A stretch of 64,000 nt of DNA from Afipia felis ATCC 53690 (lineage in GTDB: Bacteria > Pseudomonadota > Alphaproteobacteria > Rhizobiales > Xanthobacteraceae). Location: the NCBI RefSeq assembly GCF_000314735.2, contig NZ_KB375270.1, positions 3,286,001 to 3,350,000 of the forward strand, in the 5' to 3' direction. Shown in pieces: positions 36,436 to 44,797 of the stretch. The stretch's first letter is position 1. Each line of letters starts with the position of its first letter. Made by a program: the position numbers and the translations under genes. The notes under the pieces were generated by a model. The model saw only the letters and a list, made by a program, of their open reading frames with translations, was not told the DNA's origin and made no database searches.

Positions 36436-38394
36436 GTGAAATTCAAGTCTATTTCAGTTCGTATCATGGTGGCGATTTCTCTCGTCGCCGCAGGTTCATG
36501 CGCGGTTTTGGGAGGCCTCGGTCTGTGGCGCCAGCAGGCGACCATCGACACGGCGCTGGAGCGAGAATCGCGCGCTGATTATGCCAATCTGACGGCGGCA
36601 CTCGATGCGGATACGCGCACGACGCTTGCCGTGGCGAACTCGCTTGCAGTCATTCCCGAACTCAAGGCGCTCGTTCATGCCGGTGATCGCGATGGCACGA
36701 TCGCGCTGACGACGAAGGTGCTGGAAAAGATCAAGCCATTGGGACTTGAGCTGATCACGATCCAGACGCCACCCTCGATTTCTTTCATGCGCGCCCATGC
36801 ACCGAAGGCTTTTGGCGATGACGTCGGTCCCCGCCGCAAGATGGTGGTCGAGGCGATGGCCGAGAAGAGGGCGATTGGCGGTGTTGAAGTCGGCCGCGAA
36901 ATCCTGAACGTGTTCGGTTCGTCTCCGATGATCGATAATGGCACGGTGATCGGCAATGTCGACATCGGCGAGCCCTTCGGCGAAGCCTTCGTAAAGAACA
37001 TGAAAGCGCGGTTCGGCGTCGACGTCGCGATCCACCAGATGAACGACGGCAAGATGAAGACGCTCGCGACCACGCTCACGGATTCCGTGACGAGCGTCGA
37101 CGACGTCAAGCGCGCCTTGAGCGGTGAAATCTTCACGCATCAAAGCGAGCATGCAGGCCGCCCCGTTGCGACTGCTTTCGGTCCGATCAAGAGCTATTCC
37201 GGCAAGCCTGTCGCGGTGTTCGAAATTGTTCGTGATGCATCGGCCTATGCCGCTCTGAGGCAGAGTTCGACGATGTGGCTCGGGCTGATGACCCTTGCTG
37301 CGGTGATTCTGGCCGGTCTGATTTCGGTGTGGATCGGGCGCGGGCTTGCCGAGCCGATCCGCGCGCTCGAAGGTGCGATGCGCGCCATCACCGCCGGCGA
37401 TCACGAACTGGTGGTGCCGGGTGCTCAGCGAGCCGATGAAATCGGTTCGATGGCGGCTGCGGTCGAGGTATTCAAGGACAGCCTCGCGGAAACGACACGT
37501 TTGCGAAACGCGCAGGAGCAGCAGCGCGCGATGTCCGAGGCGGAGCGTCGAGAGACGCTGCATGCCTTGGCGATGCGATTCGAGGAAGGCGTCGGACAGA
37601 TCGTCTCCTCCGTCAGCACGTCGGCGGACGATCTGCGCGGCACGGCGGAATCGATGGCCAGCACAGCCGAGGAAGCAACCAACCAGACCGATCTGGTGGC
37701 GCGCGTCTCGGAAGACGTATCCCGCAGTTCGCAGGCGGTTGCGGCGGCGATCGAGGAAATGAATGCCTCGATCAATGAGATCGCCCAGCAGGTCAACGAA
37801 TCGACCAAGGTGACGGGCGACGCGGTGGCGCAGGCCAATGAAACCAACGCGGGCGTTCGTGATCTGGCGCAGGCTGCGCAGCGGATCGGCGACGTTGTGA
37901 AGCTGATCAGCGAGATCGCCGCGCAGACCAATCTGCTGGCGCTCAACGCCACCATCGAGGCGGCGCGGGCGGGCGAAGCCGGCCGTGGGTTCGCGGTCGT
38001 TGCCTCCGAGGTGAAGGAGCTTGCGACCCAGACCTCCAAGGCGACCGACGAGATTGCTGCGCAGGTCGCGGCGATCCAGTCCGCGACGCGTACGTCCGTC
38101 GATGCGATCGACGAGATCACGCAGACGATCGGTCGCGTCAACGAGATCGCCAGCGCGATCGCCTCGGCGGTCGAAGAGCAGGGTGCGGCGACGCGCGAGA
38201 TCGCCAACAACGTCTCGCAGGCGGCCGAAGGCACCAGCGAAGTCTCGAGCAACATCGCTGGCGTCCGCGACGCCGCGCGTGAGACCGGCGTCACCGCGGG
38301 CCGCGTGGTCGATGCCGCGGCGGCGCTGTCGGAGAACGGCGAGACGCTGAAGCAGCAGGTCCAGGCTTTCCTGAACGAAGTGCGGGCCGCCTGA
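36436..38394 (+). CDS. Methyl-accepting chemotaxis protein
   Basis: From GTG at 36436 the product has 652 residues and begins with a membrane helix ([24 protein letters not shown]). An ATG at 36325 would add 37 residues with no membrane logic. A periplasmic sensor of about 240 residues follows, resembling single dCache/sCache domains ([39 protein letters not shown]). A second helix lies at about 277-300, a HAMP domain at about 300-350 ([19 protein letters not shown]) and the signalling hairpin to the end. Its tip, [21 protein letters not shown], starts near residue 493. The ligand is unknown. No CheBR docking pentapeptide is seen at the C-terminus. Confidence 0.94.
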   Translation: MKFKSISVRIMVAISLVAAGSCAVLGGLGLWRQQATIDTALERESRADYANLTAALDADTRTTLAVANSLAVIPELKALVHAGDRDGTIALTTKVLEKIKPLGLELITIQTPPSISFMRAHAPKAFGDDVGPRRKMVVEAMAEKRAIGGVEVGREILNVFGSSPMIDNGTVIGNVDIGEPFGEAFVKNMKARFGVDVAIHQMNDGKMKTLATTLTDSVTSVDDVKRALSGEIFTHQSEHAGRPVATAFGPIKSYSGKPVAVFEIVRDASAYAALRQSSTMWLGLMTLAAVILAGLISVWIGRGLAEPIRALEGAMRAITAGDHELVVPGAQRADEIGSMAAAVEVFKDSLAETTRLRNAQEQQRAMSEAERRETLHALAMRFEEGVGQIVSSVSTSADDLRGTAESMASTAEEATNQTDLVARVSEDVSRSSQAVAAAIEEMNASINEIAQQVNESTKVTGDAVAQANETNAGVRDLAQAAQRIGDVVKLISEIAAQTNLLALNATIEAARAGEAGRGFAVVASEVKELATQTSKATDEIAAQVAAIQSATRTSVDAIDEITQTIGRVNEIASAIASAVEEQGAATREIANNVSQAAEGTSEVSSNIAGVRDAARETGVTAGRVVDAAAALSENGETLKQQVQAFLNEVRAA

Positions 38395-38414
38395 TCGCTA
38401 CTTCGTCATTCTTT

Positions 38415-38441
38415 GCTGGCGGCGGTTACGCCGCCGCCAGC
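38415..38441 (+). terminator. Stable hairpin after the chemotaxis receptor gene
   Basis: GCTGGCGGCGG / CCGCCGCCAGC forms an 11-bp stem on a five-base loop, 21 bases after the stop codon. There is no proper T-run after it (GTGTTACC), so it may need Rho or act as a 3'-end stabiliser. Confidence 0.6.
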
Positions 38442-38576
38442 GTGTTACCCTGCGCGAGCGCTAACCTGTTGGAGGCCGTGCGCTCGCGATGAACGGTCAA
38501 ATCCCGCTCTCGATAAGATGCCAGCGACTTCGTGCGTGCGCTGTTCAGCGCAACGCGCGTACCAGACTATCTTACT

Positions 38577-38600
38577 GGATCGGCAATATATTGCCTATCC
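38577..38600. repeat. 24-base near-perfect palindrome
   Basis: GGCAATATATTGCC (38582-38595) is a perfect 14-base palindrome. It is flanked by GGAT on the left and ATCC on the right, so 22 of 24 positions are symmetrical. It has the shape of an operator for a dimeric regulator. No regulator gene is adjacent, and the nearest start is the doubtful frame at 38657. Confidence 0.4.
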
Positions 38601-38656
38601 AGACTGCTCAGTACCCGGTAGCGATTAGTTCGGACCGCAGGGTACGGGATGCAGCC

Positions 38657-38818
38657 ATGATGACCGACAATCTGAGAGTTAATGAACGGGTCGCTCTAGA
38701 CCTCATCGCAGTTCTACTCGCCTGCGTAATGATACAGTCAGTGGAAGTGGGAGTTAATCTGGCAAACCAGTATCCGGTTTTTGGTTTCTACAGGGCTGGT
38801 CTGCTCGGCATTGTGTAG
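38657..38818 (+). CDS. Possible 53-residue membrane peptide (doubtful)
   Basis: From the ATG at 38657 the frame reads MMTDNLRVNERVALDLIAVL, and continues through a hydrophobic stretch (LLACVMIQSVEVGV) that could be one membrane helix. There is no strong ribosome binding site, and I recognise no related protein. It lies in a gene-poor, more AT-rich stretch. It is listed because nothing else explains the region, and it may well be chance. Confidence 0.25.
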   Translation: MMTDNLRVNERVALDLIAVLLACVMIQSVEVGVNLANQYPVFGFYRAGLLGIV

Positions 38819-38938
38819 TCGTCATGCGGCGGAATGGAATCGCTTTGAAGCTACCGTTGCGGGGTAAATTGGCGGCGATGGCTACCTGATATGTCGGTTC
38901 TAGCCTCATAGCGTCTCCTCTGCTATTAACGGGCCGCC

Positions 38939-39015
38939 GGTCCCGTAGCTCAGCCGGATAGAGCGACGGTTTCCTAAACCGTAGGTCGGAAGTTCGAGTC
39001 TTCCCGGGATCGCCA
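38939..39015 (+). tRNA. tRNA-Arg (anticodon CCT), CCA encoded
   Basis: All four arms fold. The acceptor stem is GGTCCCG / CGGGATC. The anticodon stem is ACGGT / ACCGT around the loop TTCCTAA, which gives anticodon CCT and reads AGG. The T arm is GGAAG-TTCGAGT-CTTCC. The discriminator is G and the CCA end is encoded (39013-39015). Length is 77. AGG is a rare codon in GC-rich genomes of this type. Confidence 0.96.
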
Positions 39016-39170
39016 TCTCTCCACCAGACCTGACGTCAATCGCTGCATTGTGATCGGCTGCATTGCGAAACCGCGCAAGTCGGCCCTGTCCTCCGAACCG
39101 ACACCAATTGACGGCGCGCCGAAATCTTCAGAACCTTCTTGTCCCACTCATAAGAAAAAGAGTTCACGGG

Positions 39171-40655
39171 ATGAGAAACAAACGGGAGTTCGCAGCGCTG
39201 CTGCTTGCCGGCACGTTTGCATCAATGATGCCGGTGTTTGCCGCCGAAAAAATCGATCTCGCAAAGAACGGGGTCCTTGATCGTCTGATCGCCCAGACCG
39301 GGGTCTACAACAAATCCAAGACCGGCAAGATGCCGGACTTCGTCGCCGATCCGACATGGCCTCAGCCATTGCCGCACAACTGGCTGCTTGGTCAGATCGG
39401 TGGCCTTTATGTCGACAGCCACGATCACGTCTGGGTCTACAATCGCCCCCGGACCATGACCAATGACGAGGTGGGTCTTGAAGGGCCTCTGCCGGGCGCC
39501 ACCAACGCAAAAGGCGAGCCGGTTAACGGTCTCGGCTTTGCTCGCGTGAACGGGTTTGGCGCCGATTGCTGCCGTGCCGCGCCGTCGGTGCTCGAATTCG
39601 ATGTCGACGGAAAATTGTTGCGCAGCTGGGGCGGTCCGTCCGATCCAGATTTCCTCAAAACCAAATGCAAGGCCGAGGACGGTTGCATCTGGCCGAACAG
39701 CGAGCACGGCATCTACGTCGATCAGAGGGACAACATCTGGCTCGCCGGCAACGAAACAGGCGGCAAGGTCGGCATGCCATGGATGACGAACAAGGAGGGC
39801 GGCGACGGCTTCGTTCTCAAGTTCGACATGAACGGCAACTTCAAGATGCGGATCGGCGGAACGCCGAAGGCAGCCGACAGCAACAACAAGGATGGTGGAC
39901 TGAACGGCACGCCGTTGCTGTATCGCCCGGCCGATATGGTGGTCGATCCGAAAACCAATCGGCTTTACATCGCGGACGGTTATGGCAATCGCCGTATCCT
40001 GATCGTCGATGCCGATACCGGAAAATATATCGGGCACTTTGGAGCCTACGGAAACAATCCTGTCGATGATGCGGCTGCGGCCGCGCAGGGTGCGTGGCCG
40101 GAAGGTGTTGCAAAGGGCGTGAAGAAGCCGGCGTTCTTCCGCAATCCGGTGCACTGCGTGAAGATTGCGGATGACGGCAGGCTTTATGTTTGCGACCGCG
40201 GCAACGATCGCATCCAGGTATTCGACAGCAACGATCCTTCACTCGGCAAGGAATGCAGCAATCCAAACGGCGAGGCCGGGAAGTGCGGCTTCGTCGATGA
40301 GCGCTGGGTCTCCGCCAACACCTACACCCAGCCGGTCATGCCGGGCACGGCCGTGTCGCTGAACTTCTCGGTCGACAAGGATCAAAGTTGCCTCTTCGTC
40401 GGCGATAACACCAACCAGACCATCTATATTCTCAACCGCAGCTACCTCGAAGAACTCGGACGCTTCGGCCGAGGTGGACGTGCGAGCGGTGACTTCCACT
40501 GGCTGCATCAGGTGAGCCTCGACAGCAAAGGCAACATCTACACAGCCGAGGTTGACACGGGAAAGCGCATCCAGAAATTTCTGCGTTATGGCGAGATTGG
40601 ATGCAGCGGAAGCGGGACTAAAACGGTTGGCGGGGAAGCTGCAGAACTCAAATAA
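39171..40655 (+). CDS. Exported NHL-repeat beta-propeller protein
   Basis: From the ATG at 39171 the product has 494 residues with a signal peptide ending near PVFAAEK (about 25). The body holds repeated propeller blades: NWLLGQIGGLYVDSHDHVWVYNR, EHGIYVDQRDNIWLAGNE, YRPADMVVDPKTNRLYIADGYGNRRILIVDA, FRNPVHCVKIADDGRLYVCDRGNDRIQVFD and HWLHQVSLDSKGNIYTAEVDTGKRIQKF. The D-x-x-(G/D)-N-(I/V)-(Y/W) pattern is the NHL signature. Six or more cysteines (for example FGADCCRAA, KCKAEDGC) suggest disulfides. A lyase function like peptidyl-amidating lyase is possible but unproven. An upstream ATG at 39063 has no export logic. Confidence 0.85.
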   Translation: MRNKREFAALLLAGTFASMMPVFAAEKIDLAKNGVLDRLIAQTGVYNKSKTGKMPDFVADPTWPQPLPHNWLLGQIGGLYVDSHDHVWVYNRPRTMTNDEVGLEGPLPGATNAKGEPVNGLGFARVNGFGADCCRAAPSVLEFDVDGKLLRSWGGPSDPDFLKTKCKAEDGCIWPNSEHGIYVDQRDNIWLAGNETGGKVGMPWMTNKEGGDGFVLKFDMNGNFKMRIGGTPKAADSNNKDGGLNGTPLLYRPADMVVDPKTNRLYIADGYGNRRILIVDADTGKYIGHFGAYGNNPVDDAAAAAQGAWPEGVAKGVKKPAFFRNPVHCVKIADDGRLYVCDRGNDRIQVFDSNDPSLGKECSNPNGEAGKCGFVDERWVSANTYTQPVMPGTAVSLNFSVDKDQSCLFVGDNTNQTIYILNRSYLEELGRFGRGGRASGDFHWLHQVSLDSKGNIYTAEVDTGKRIQKFLRYGEIGCSGSGTKTVGGEAAELK

Positions 40656-40667
40656 GCCACTTGGCGA

Positions 40668-40700
40668 CAGATCATGCCTGTCGACGGCAGGCATGATCTG
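40668..40700. terminator. Perfect 13-bp inverted repeat after the NHL gene
   Basis: CAGATCATGCCTG and CAGGCATGATCTG form an exact 13-bp stem with a seven-base spacer, 12 bases after the stop. No T-run follows on either strand. It may be a Rho-assisted terminator or an operator for the next gene, which starts 180 bases further on. Confidence 0.6.
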
Positions 40701-40880
40701 ATTCAATAGTAGGTAGAAATCTGGAATCGACGTCGCTTCGCAGGTGATCAGCACGCATATTTGTCGATTCAAACGTTCATTTCGGCAGGGTAAGCGTTCT
40801 TTGTCGTGACGCCGTGATGCGTAAGAGGGTAAAAGTGGTCCTGTTATTCTGCTGGGACTGCAATTTTCTTCGAGGCGCTT

Positions 40881-42506
40881 ATGCGGATGCTACTTCTGCC
40901 CTTCACCTCGCGATTCATCGTTCTCACCCTTTGCACGATAGCCACGCTGGTGCTGTTCGTTGCGGGACTCGCGAATGGCGGACTGCCTGCGGTCCTTTGG
41001 GTGGCGGTTGCGATATTCGGCGGCCTTACCTGCATCGGCATCAACGATCTGGTGCAGCGGCGCCATTCGGTGCTGCGCAACTATCCGATCACGGCGCATT
41101 TCCGCTTCCTGCTCGAAACAATTCGCCCGGAGATGCGGCAATACTTTTTCGAGAGCGAGAAGGACGGCAGGCCGTTCAGCCGCGATACTCGCGCTGTCGT
41201 CTATCAGCGCGCCAAGATGGCGCTCGACAAACGCCCTTTCGGCACTCAGAAGGACGTCTATGTCGATGGTTACGAATGGATGCACCATTCGATCACGCCG
41301 AAGCCACCAACGGAATCGGATCTGCGCATCGTCATCGGTGGCACGGAATGTGCCAAGCCATACTCGGCCTCCGTCTTCAACATTTCGGCGATGAGCTTCG
41401 GCGCGTTGAGCGCGAATGCGATCCGCGCGCTGAACGCCGGCGCGCGTCAGGGCAATTTCGCGCACGACACCGGCGAGGGTGGCGTCAGCTCGTATCACCG
41501 CGAGAATGGTGGCGACATCATCTGGGAGATCGGCTCCGGTTATTTCGGCTGCCGTACCCGCGACGGGCAGTTCGATCCCGAGGCATTCGCGCGCGTCGCA
41601 TCTGACGACCAGATCAAGATGGTTGAGCTCAAGATCAGCCAGGGCGCGAAGCCAGGCCATGGTGGCGTATTGCCGGCGGCGAAAGTATCCGAGGAGATTT
41701 CATTGATCCGTGGCGTTGCGATGGGCGAGGATTGTATCTCGCCGGCCTATCATCGCGCTTTCTCGACGCCGGTGGGATTGATGCAGTTTATCGGCGAGAT
41801 GCGGCGGCTGTCGGGTGGCAAGCCCGCGGGCTTCAAGCTATGCATCGGTCATCGTTGGGAGTTTCTCGCGATCTGCAAGGCGATGCTGCAGACCGGCATC
41901 TATCCCGACTTCATCGTGGTCGACGGCAAGGAGGGCGGCACCGGCGCCGCGCCGATCGAGTTCGCCGATCACATCGGCATGCCGATGCGCGACGGCGTCA
42001 ACTTCGTCCACAATGCGCTGGTTGGCATCGGCGCGCGCCATCGCATCCGTATCGGTGCATCGGGCAAGATCGCGACCGCCTTCGACATGGCGCGGGCGAT
42101 GGCGCTCGGCGCGGACTGGTGTAATTCCGCGCGCGGCTTCATGTTCTCTTTGGGATGTATCCAGTCGCTGAGCTGTCACACCGATCGCTGTCCGACCGGT
42201 GTTGCGACACAAGACCCGGTGCGCGGGCGCGCGCTCGTCGTCGAAGATAAACGGGTTCGCGTTGCGAACTACCACAGCGCGATGGTGCGTGCGCTCTCGG
42301 AGCTGATCGCAGCCGCCGGGCTTGAGCATCCGAGCGAGATCCGACCGATCCATTTTTCCCAGCGCATCTCAGGCAACGATGTGGTGTCGTTCGCGCAGCT
42401 TTATCCGCAGCTGGAGCCCGGCGAATTGCTGTCGGTCACCGAAGACAAGCGGTTTGGTAGGGCGTGGGGGCTGGCACAGGCCGAGACCTTCGCGCCGAAG
42501 GTGTGA
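40881..42506 (+). CDS. Membrane-anchored FMN-binding glutamate synthase family protein
   Basis: The product has 541 residues. Residues of about 8-60 form two hydrophobic helices (RFIVLTLCTIATLVLFVAG, AVLWVAVAIFGGLTCIGI). The rest is the FMN barrel of glutamate synthase: NISAMSFGALSANAIRALNAGA, HDTGEGGVSSYH, KISQGAKPGHGGVLP, VVDGKEGGTGAAP and GADWCNSARGFM. A 3Fe-4S cluster site is present at Cys426, Cys432 and Cys437 (CIQSLSCHTDRCPTG). The glutamine amidotransferase domain and the C-terminal glutamate synthase domain are absent, so it cannot make glutamate from glutamine alone. It is related to GltB-like proteins next to methylamine or N-methylglutamate enzymes, but the substrate here is unknown. 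Confidence 0.88.
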   Translation: MRMLLLPFTSRFIVLTLCTIATLVLFVAGLANGGLPAVLWVAVAIFGGLTCIGINDLVQRRHSVLRNYPITAHFRFLLETIRPEMRQYFFESEKDGRPFSRDTRAVVYQRAKMALDKRPFGTQKDVYVDGYEWMHHSITPKPPTESDLRIVIGGTECAKPYSASVFNISAMSFGALSANAIRALNAGARQGNFAHDTGEGGVSSYHRENGGDIIWEIGSGYFGCRTRDGQFDPEAFARVASDDQIKMVELKISQGAKPGHGGVLPAAKVSEEISLIRGVAMGEDCISPAYHRAFSTPVGLMQFIGEMRRLSGGKPAGFKLCIGHRWEFLAICKAMLQTGIYPDFIVVDGKEGGTGAAPIEFADHIGMPMRDGVNFVHNALVGIGARHRIRIGASGKIATAFDMARAMALGADWCNSARGFMFSLGCIQSLSCHTDRCPTGVATQDPVRGRALVVEDKRVRVANYHSAMVRALSELIAAAGLEHPSEIRPIHFSQRISGNDVVSFAQLYPQLEPGELLSVTEDKRFGRAWGLAQAETFAPKV

Positions 42507-42509
42507 GGT

Positions 42510-44495
42510 TCAGAACTCGCCGTGCAGGCGGCCGGAGAAGATCGATACCGGGCCGCGGTCGGCGTTGTAGGCCGGATTGACGACGAACTGGTAGTCGGCG
42601 GTCGCGGTCAGCTTCGGGGTGATGGCATAGGCGTAATAGGCCTCCATCAGCCGCTCCTGCCGATAGTTCAGGCGACCGTCGCCGATCAGCACGCCCATGC
42701 CGCCCGCCGCGATGAAATCGCGATGGTCGCGCGACAGGGCATTGATCGCGCCGCCAATGCCGATGGTGTCGTCGGGGCGGCCCCATGACTTGCCTTTGAT
42801 CGACAGGCCGCCCGACAGGCTGGCGTCGATATCGGTGAAAGCCATGATCTCGGTCTTGCCGTTATTCCAGCTCCAGCGGCCGAACAGGCCCACGGTGTCG
42901 CTCAGCGCCTGTTCGAGATTGACGACGTAGCCGTATTTGATGCGCCCTTCGCGCGTCGCGGCGATGTCGAGATTGAGCGCGGGGTTGTCGAGCGTCGCGC
43001 GGTAGCTGCCGGCGAACGCGCTGTTGAGCCATCCGATCGTGCGCAGTTTTCCCGGCTGGCCGAACAGCGTGTAGCGCTGCTCGAATTCGGCGACGTACTC
43101 ACCGCGCCGGAAAAGATGCATGTCGAAATTGTTGGAATTGGATTCGGAGTCCATCAGGAAATAGCCGAAACGCAATGCCCAGTTTTTCTGGTTGAGTTCT
43201 GCGGTCGCGCCATAGGTGAGCCCGACCTTGTCGGCCGCATAGTCGAACGCGCCCGGTGCCCAGATCGCCCAGTTCATGAAATCCTTGCGGGGATCTTTCG
43301 CATAGGCGTTGCCATCGAAGACATCGACCACGGCAAACTTGCCGACCTGCACCGTGAGGCGGGAGACATCGGCCTTGCCGCTGAGTTGGGTCGGTCCGCT
43401 TTCAAGCGTCTCCTGTTCGCCGCCGAAGCCGAAGGTCTGGCGCACGAAGAGACGCGAGGGATTGAAACGCGGATAGGGAAAGCTCGATTTCTGCGCCTCG
43501 CCGCTGGAGAATCCGGCCAGGCCGACCGTGTCGCTGAGGCCGAATCCCTGCACAAGATCGGGATTGAAATATAACTCGCCGCCATCCCAGAGCCGCGCGT
43601 TGATGAAGAGGCTGTTGCTCCATGTCGCTTTGGCCTGCCCGTTCGGTGCAAGGCTGTTCAGGCCGGAATAGGGGGCGCGAAACGAAGGATAGGCCTGCAT
43701 GAGATAGGTAGACTGGCCGGAGACTTCCCAGTTCGACGGGCCGCCGTCGCCAAAGTTGCTGTCGTTGCCGCCGACGAAGTCGAGCTTCCGGTTAAGCCCG
43801 AAGCGGACGGTCTGGAAATCGAACGAGCCTGCCGATTGCAGGCCTGAACCCAACTGCACATTCGTGCGACCATAATCGCTGTAGAGGTATTCGACCCTCG
43901 CGCTCCATTTCGGCCCGATCGCGTATTCGGCGCCGACGCCCGCAATCCATCCCGTTCGCAGCGACAACTTCTTCTCGTCGAAAGCCGGAGATGTGTACTC
44001 GAAGCGTTCGCCTGCGAATGCGAGGCCGCCGGTGACATAGAGCAGCCAGCGCGGTGCTGCGTAACCGAGCCGCGCGCGCAGTGATCCGGCGTAGTCCAGT
44101 CGTTCAGTCAGAATACCGTTCGCCGTTGCGGTCGTAGTGATAACCCCGCCGGAATCCAGATAGTCTGGAAAGGTCAGGTCGCCTTCGACGCCAAGCAAGA
44201 CACGTGACGGCAGTACGACATTGTAGCCAGCCTGCACGCCAGCGGCGGCGGTACCGAAATGGTCATGCGTATTGTAGGCGGCGCCATCAAACACGTTCGC
44301 GCGCGAAGAGCCGAAGCCATAACCGAAATGTGCGCCCACATAGGCGCCGCTCCAGTCGAATGCAGGCGCGGCCTTGAACACTGGGTCTGCCGCGAACACA
44401 GCCGGGGACGGCAACGCAGCCGCCATTGCCGCCGCCAGCGCGCATGTGGCGGGTGTGCCGATTGAGAAAAAACGCGGGCGGCGAATCGCGGTCAT
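42510..44495 (-). CDS. Outer-membrane porin: Omp25/RopB-like barrel fused to an OprB carbohydrate-selective porin
   Basis: From the ATG at 44495 the product has 661 residues with a signal peptide ending AVFA-ADPVF (about 36). Residues of about 40-260 are an eight-strand barrel of the Omp25/RopB type: FDWSGAYVGAHFGYGFGSS, GVQAGYNVVLPSRVLLGVEGDLTF and WSARVEYLYSDYG. Residues of about 275-661 are an OprB porin: NARLWDGGELYFNPDLVQGFGLSDTVGLAGF, RLFVRQTFGFG and VQVGKFAVVDVFDGN. The last residue is Phe (RLHGEF), as outer-membrane proteins need. The fused form is known in Bradyrhizobium relatives. It converges on the glutamate-synthase-like gene with three bases between stops. Fur-like sites lie about 130 bases upstream. 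Confidence 0.88.
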   Translation of the reverse strand: MTAIRRPRFFSIGTPATCALAAAMAAALPSPAVFAADPVFKAAPAFDWSGAYVGAHFGYGFGSSRANVFDGAAYNTHDHFGTAAAGVQAGYNVVLPSRVLLGVEGDLTFPDYLDSGGVITTTATANGILTERLDYAGSLRARLGYAAPRWLLYVTGGLAFAGERFEYTSPAFDEKKLSLRTGWIAGVGAEYAIGPKWSARVEYLYSDYGRTNVQLGSGLQSAGSFDFQTVRFGLNRKLDFVGGNDSNFGDGGPSNWEVSGQSTYLMQAYPSFRAPYSGLNSLAPNGQAKATWSNSLFINARLWDGGELYFNPDLVQGFGLSDTVGLAGFSSGEAQKSSFPYPRFNPSRLFVRQTFGFGGEQETLESGPTQLSGKADVSRLTVQVGKFAVVDVFDGNAYAKDPRKDFMNWAIWAPGAFDYAADKVGLTYGATAELNQKNWALRFGYFLMDSESNSNNFDMHLFRRGEYVAEFEQRYTLFGQPGKLRTIGWLNSAFAGSYRATLDNPALNLDIAATREGRIKYGYVVNLEQALSDTVGLFGRWSWNNGKTEIMAFTDIDASLSGGLSIKGKSWGRPDDTIGIGGAINALSRDHRDFIAAGGMGVLIGDGRLNYRQERLMEAYYAYAITPKLTATADYQFVVNPAYNADRGPVSIFSGRLHGEF

Positions 44496-44620
44496 AGGCC
44501 ACAGGTGCCATGGCGCCAGCGGGTGCGCCACAGGTCGTTGTGGTGTGTGCACTGTCGTCAGGCCGTCACAGGACCGGTGCAAAAGGCGAGCGTTCTTCAT
44601 GGCGGCAACCAACGCTATAT

Positions 44621-44657
44621 GCGAATGATTGTCAACAGTATTGCGAGCAATTCGCAA
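44621..44657 (-). promoter_or_regulatory. Fur-like operator and adjacent palindrome upstream of the porin gene
   Basis: GCGAATGATTGTCAACAGT (44621-44639) agrees with the classical 19-base Fur box at 12 positions, including the core AATGATT-TCA. One base on, TTGCGA-5-TCGCAA (44641-44657) is a perfect 6-bp inverted repeat. The pair lies 126-162 bases before the porin start on the minus strand. Iron or manganese control of the porin is an inference from these sites. Confidence 0.45.
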
Positions 44658-44735
44658 CTAGACAGGAGAACGACTTCCCCGATAGCCCGTTAAGTGGCGC
44701 GTCCGATCAGAGCAGTTTGGCGGATCGGTTCGTGC

Positions 44736-44765
44736 AGCCGCCCTCCCGCCCGGTCAAGGGCGGCT
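44736..44765 (-). terminator. Hairpin downstream of the creatininase-family gene
   Basis: AGCCGCCCT / AGGGCGGCT forms a 9-bp stem with a 12-base loop, 33 bases after the creatininase stop. No T-run follows, so it is a weak candidate for termination. Confidence 0.45.
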
Positions 44766-44797
44766 GAGCCGTTGAGAGCGGTCTAAGTGGGAAATTC

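Larger units (their letters stand above)
38395..38938. other. Gene-poor 544-base region upstream of tRNA-Arg
   Basis: The only features I see are the hairpin at 38415, a 24-base near-palindrome at 38577 and a doubtful 53-residue reading frame at 38657. The base composition is more AT-rich than the neighbouring genes. It may be decayed sequence next to a tRNA gene, but I see no integrase, transposase or duplicated tRNA end. Confidence 0.5.
44496..44797. other. 302-base gap between the porin and creatininase-family genes
   Basis: It holds the Fur-like sites (44621-44657) and a hairpin at 44736. The porin frame is open through the first part to 44657, but that part has no sign of translation. 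No further gene is seen. Confidence 0.55.

Noticed and set aside
38939..39015. Attachment site of an integrated element at tRNA-Arg
   Set aside because: The tRNA is complete, but I find no second copy of its 3' end and no integrase in the window.
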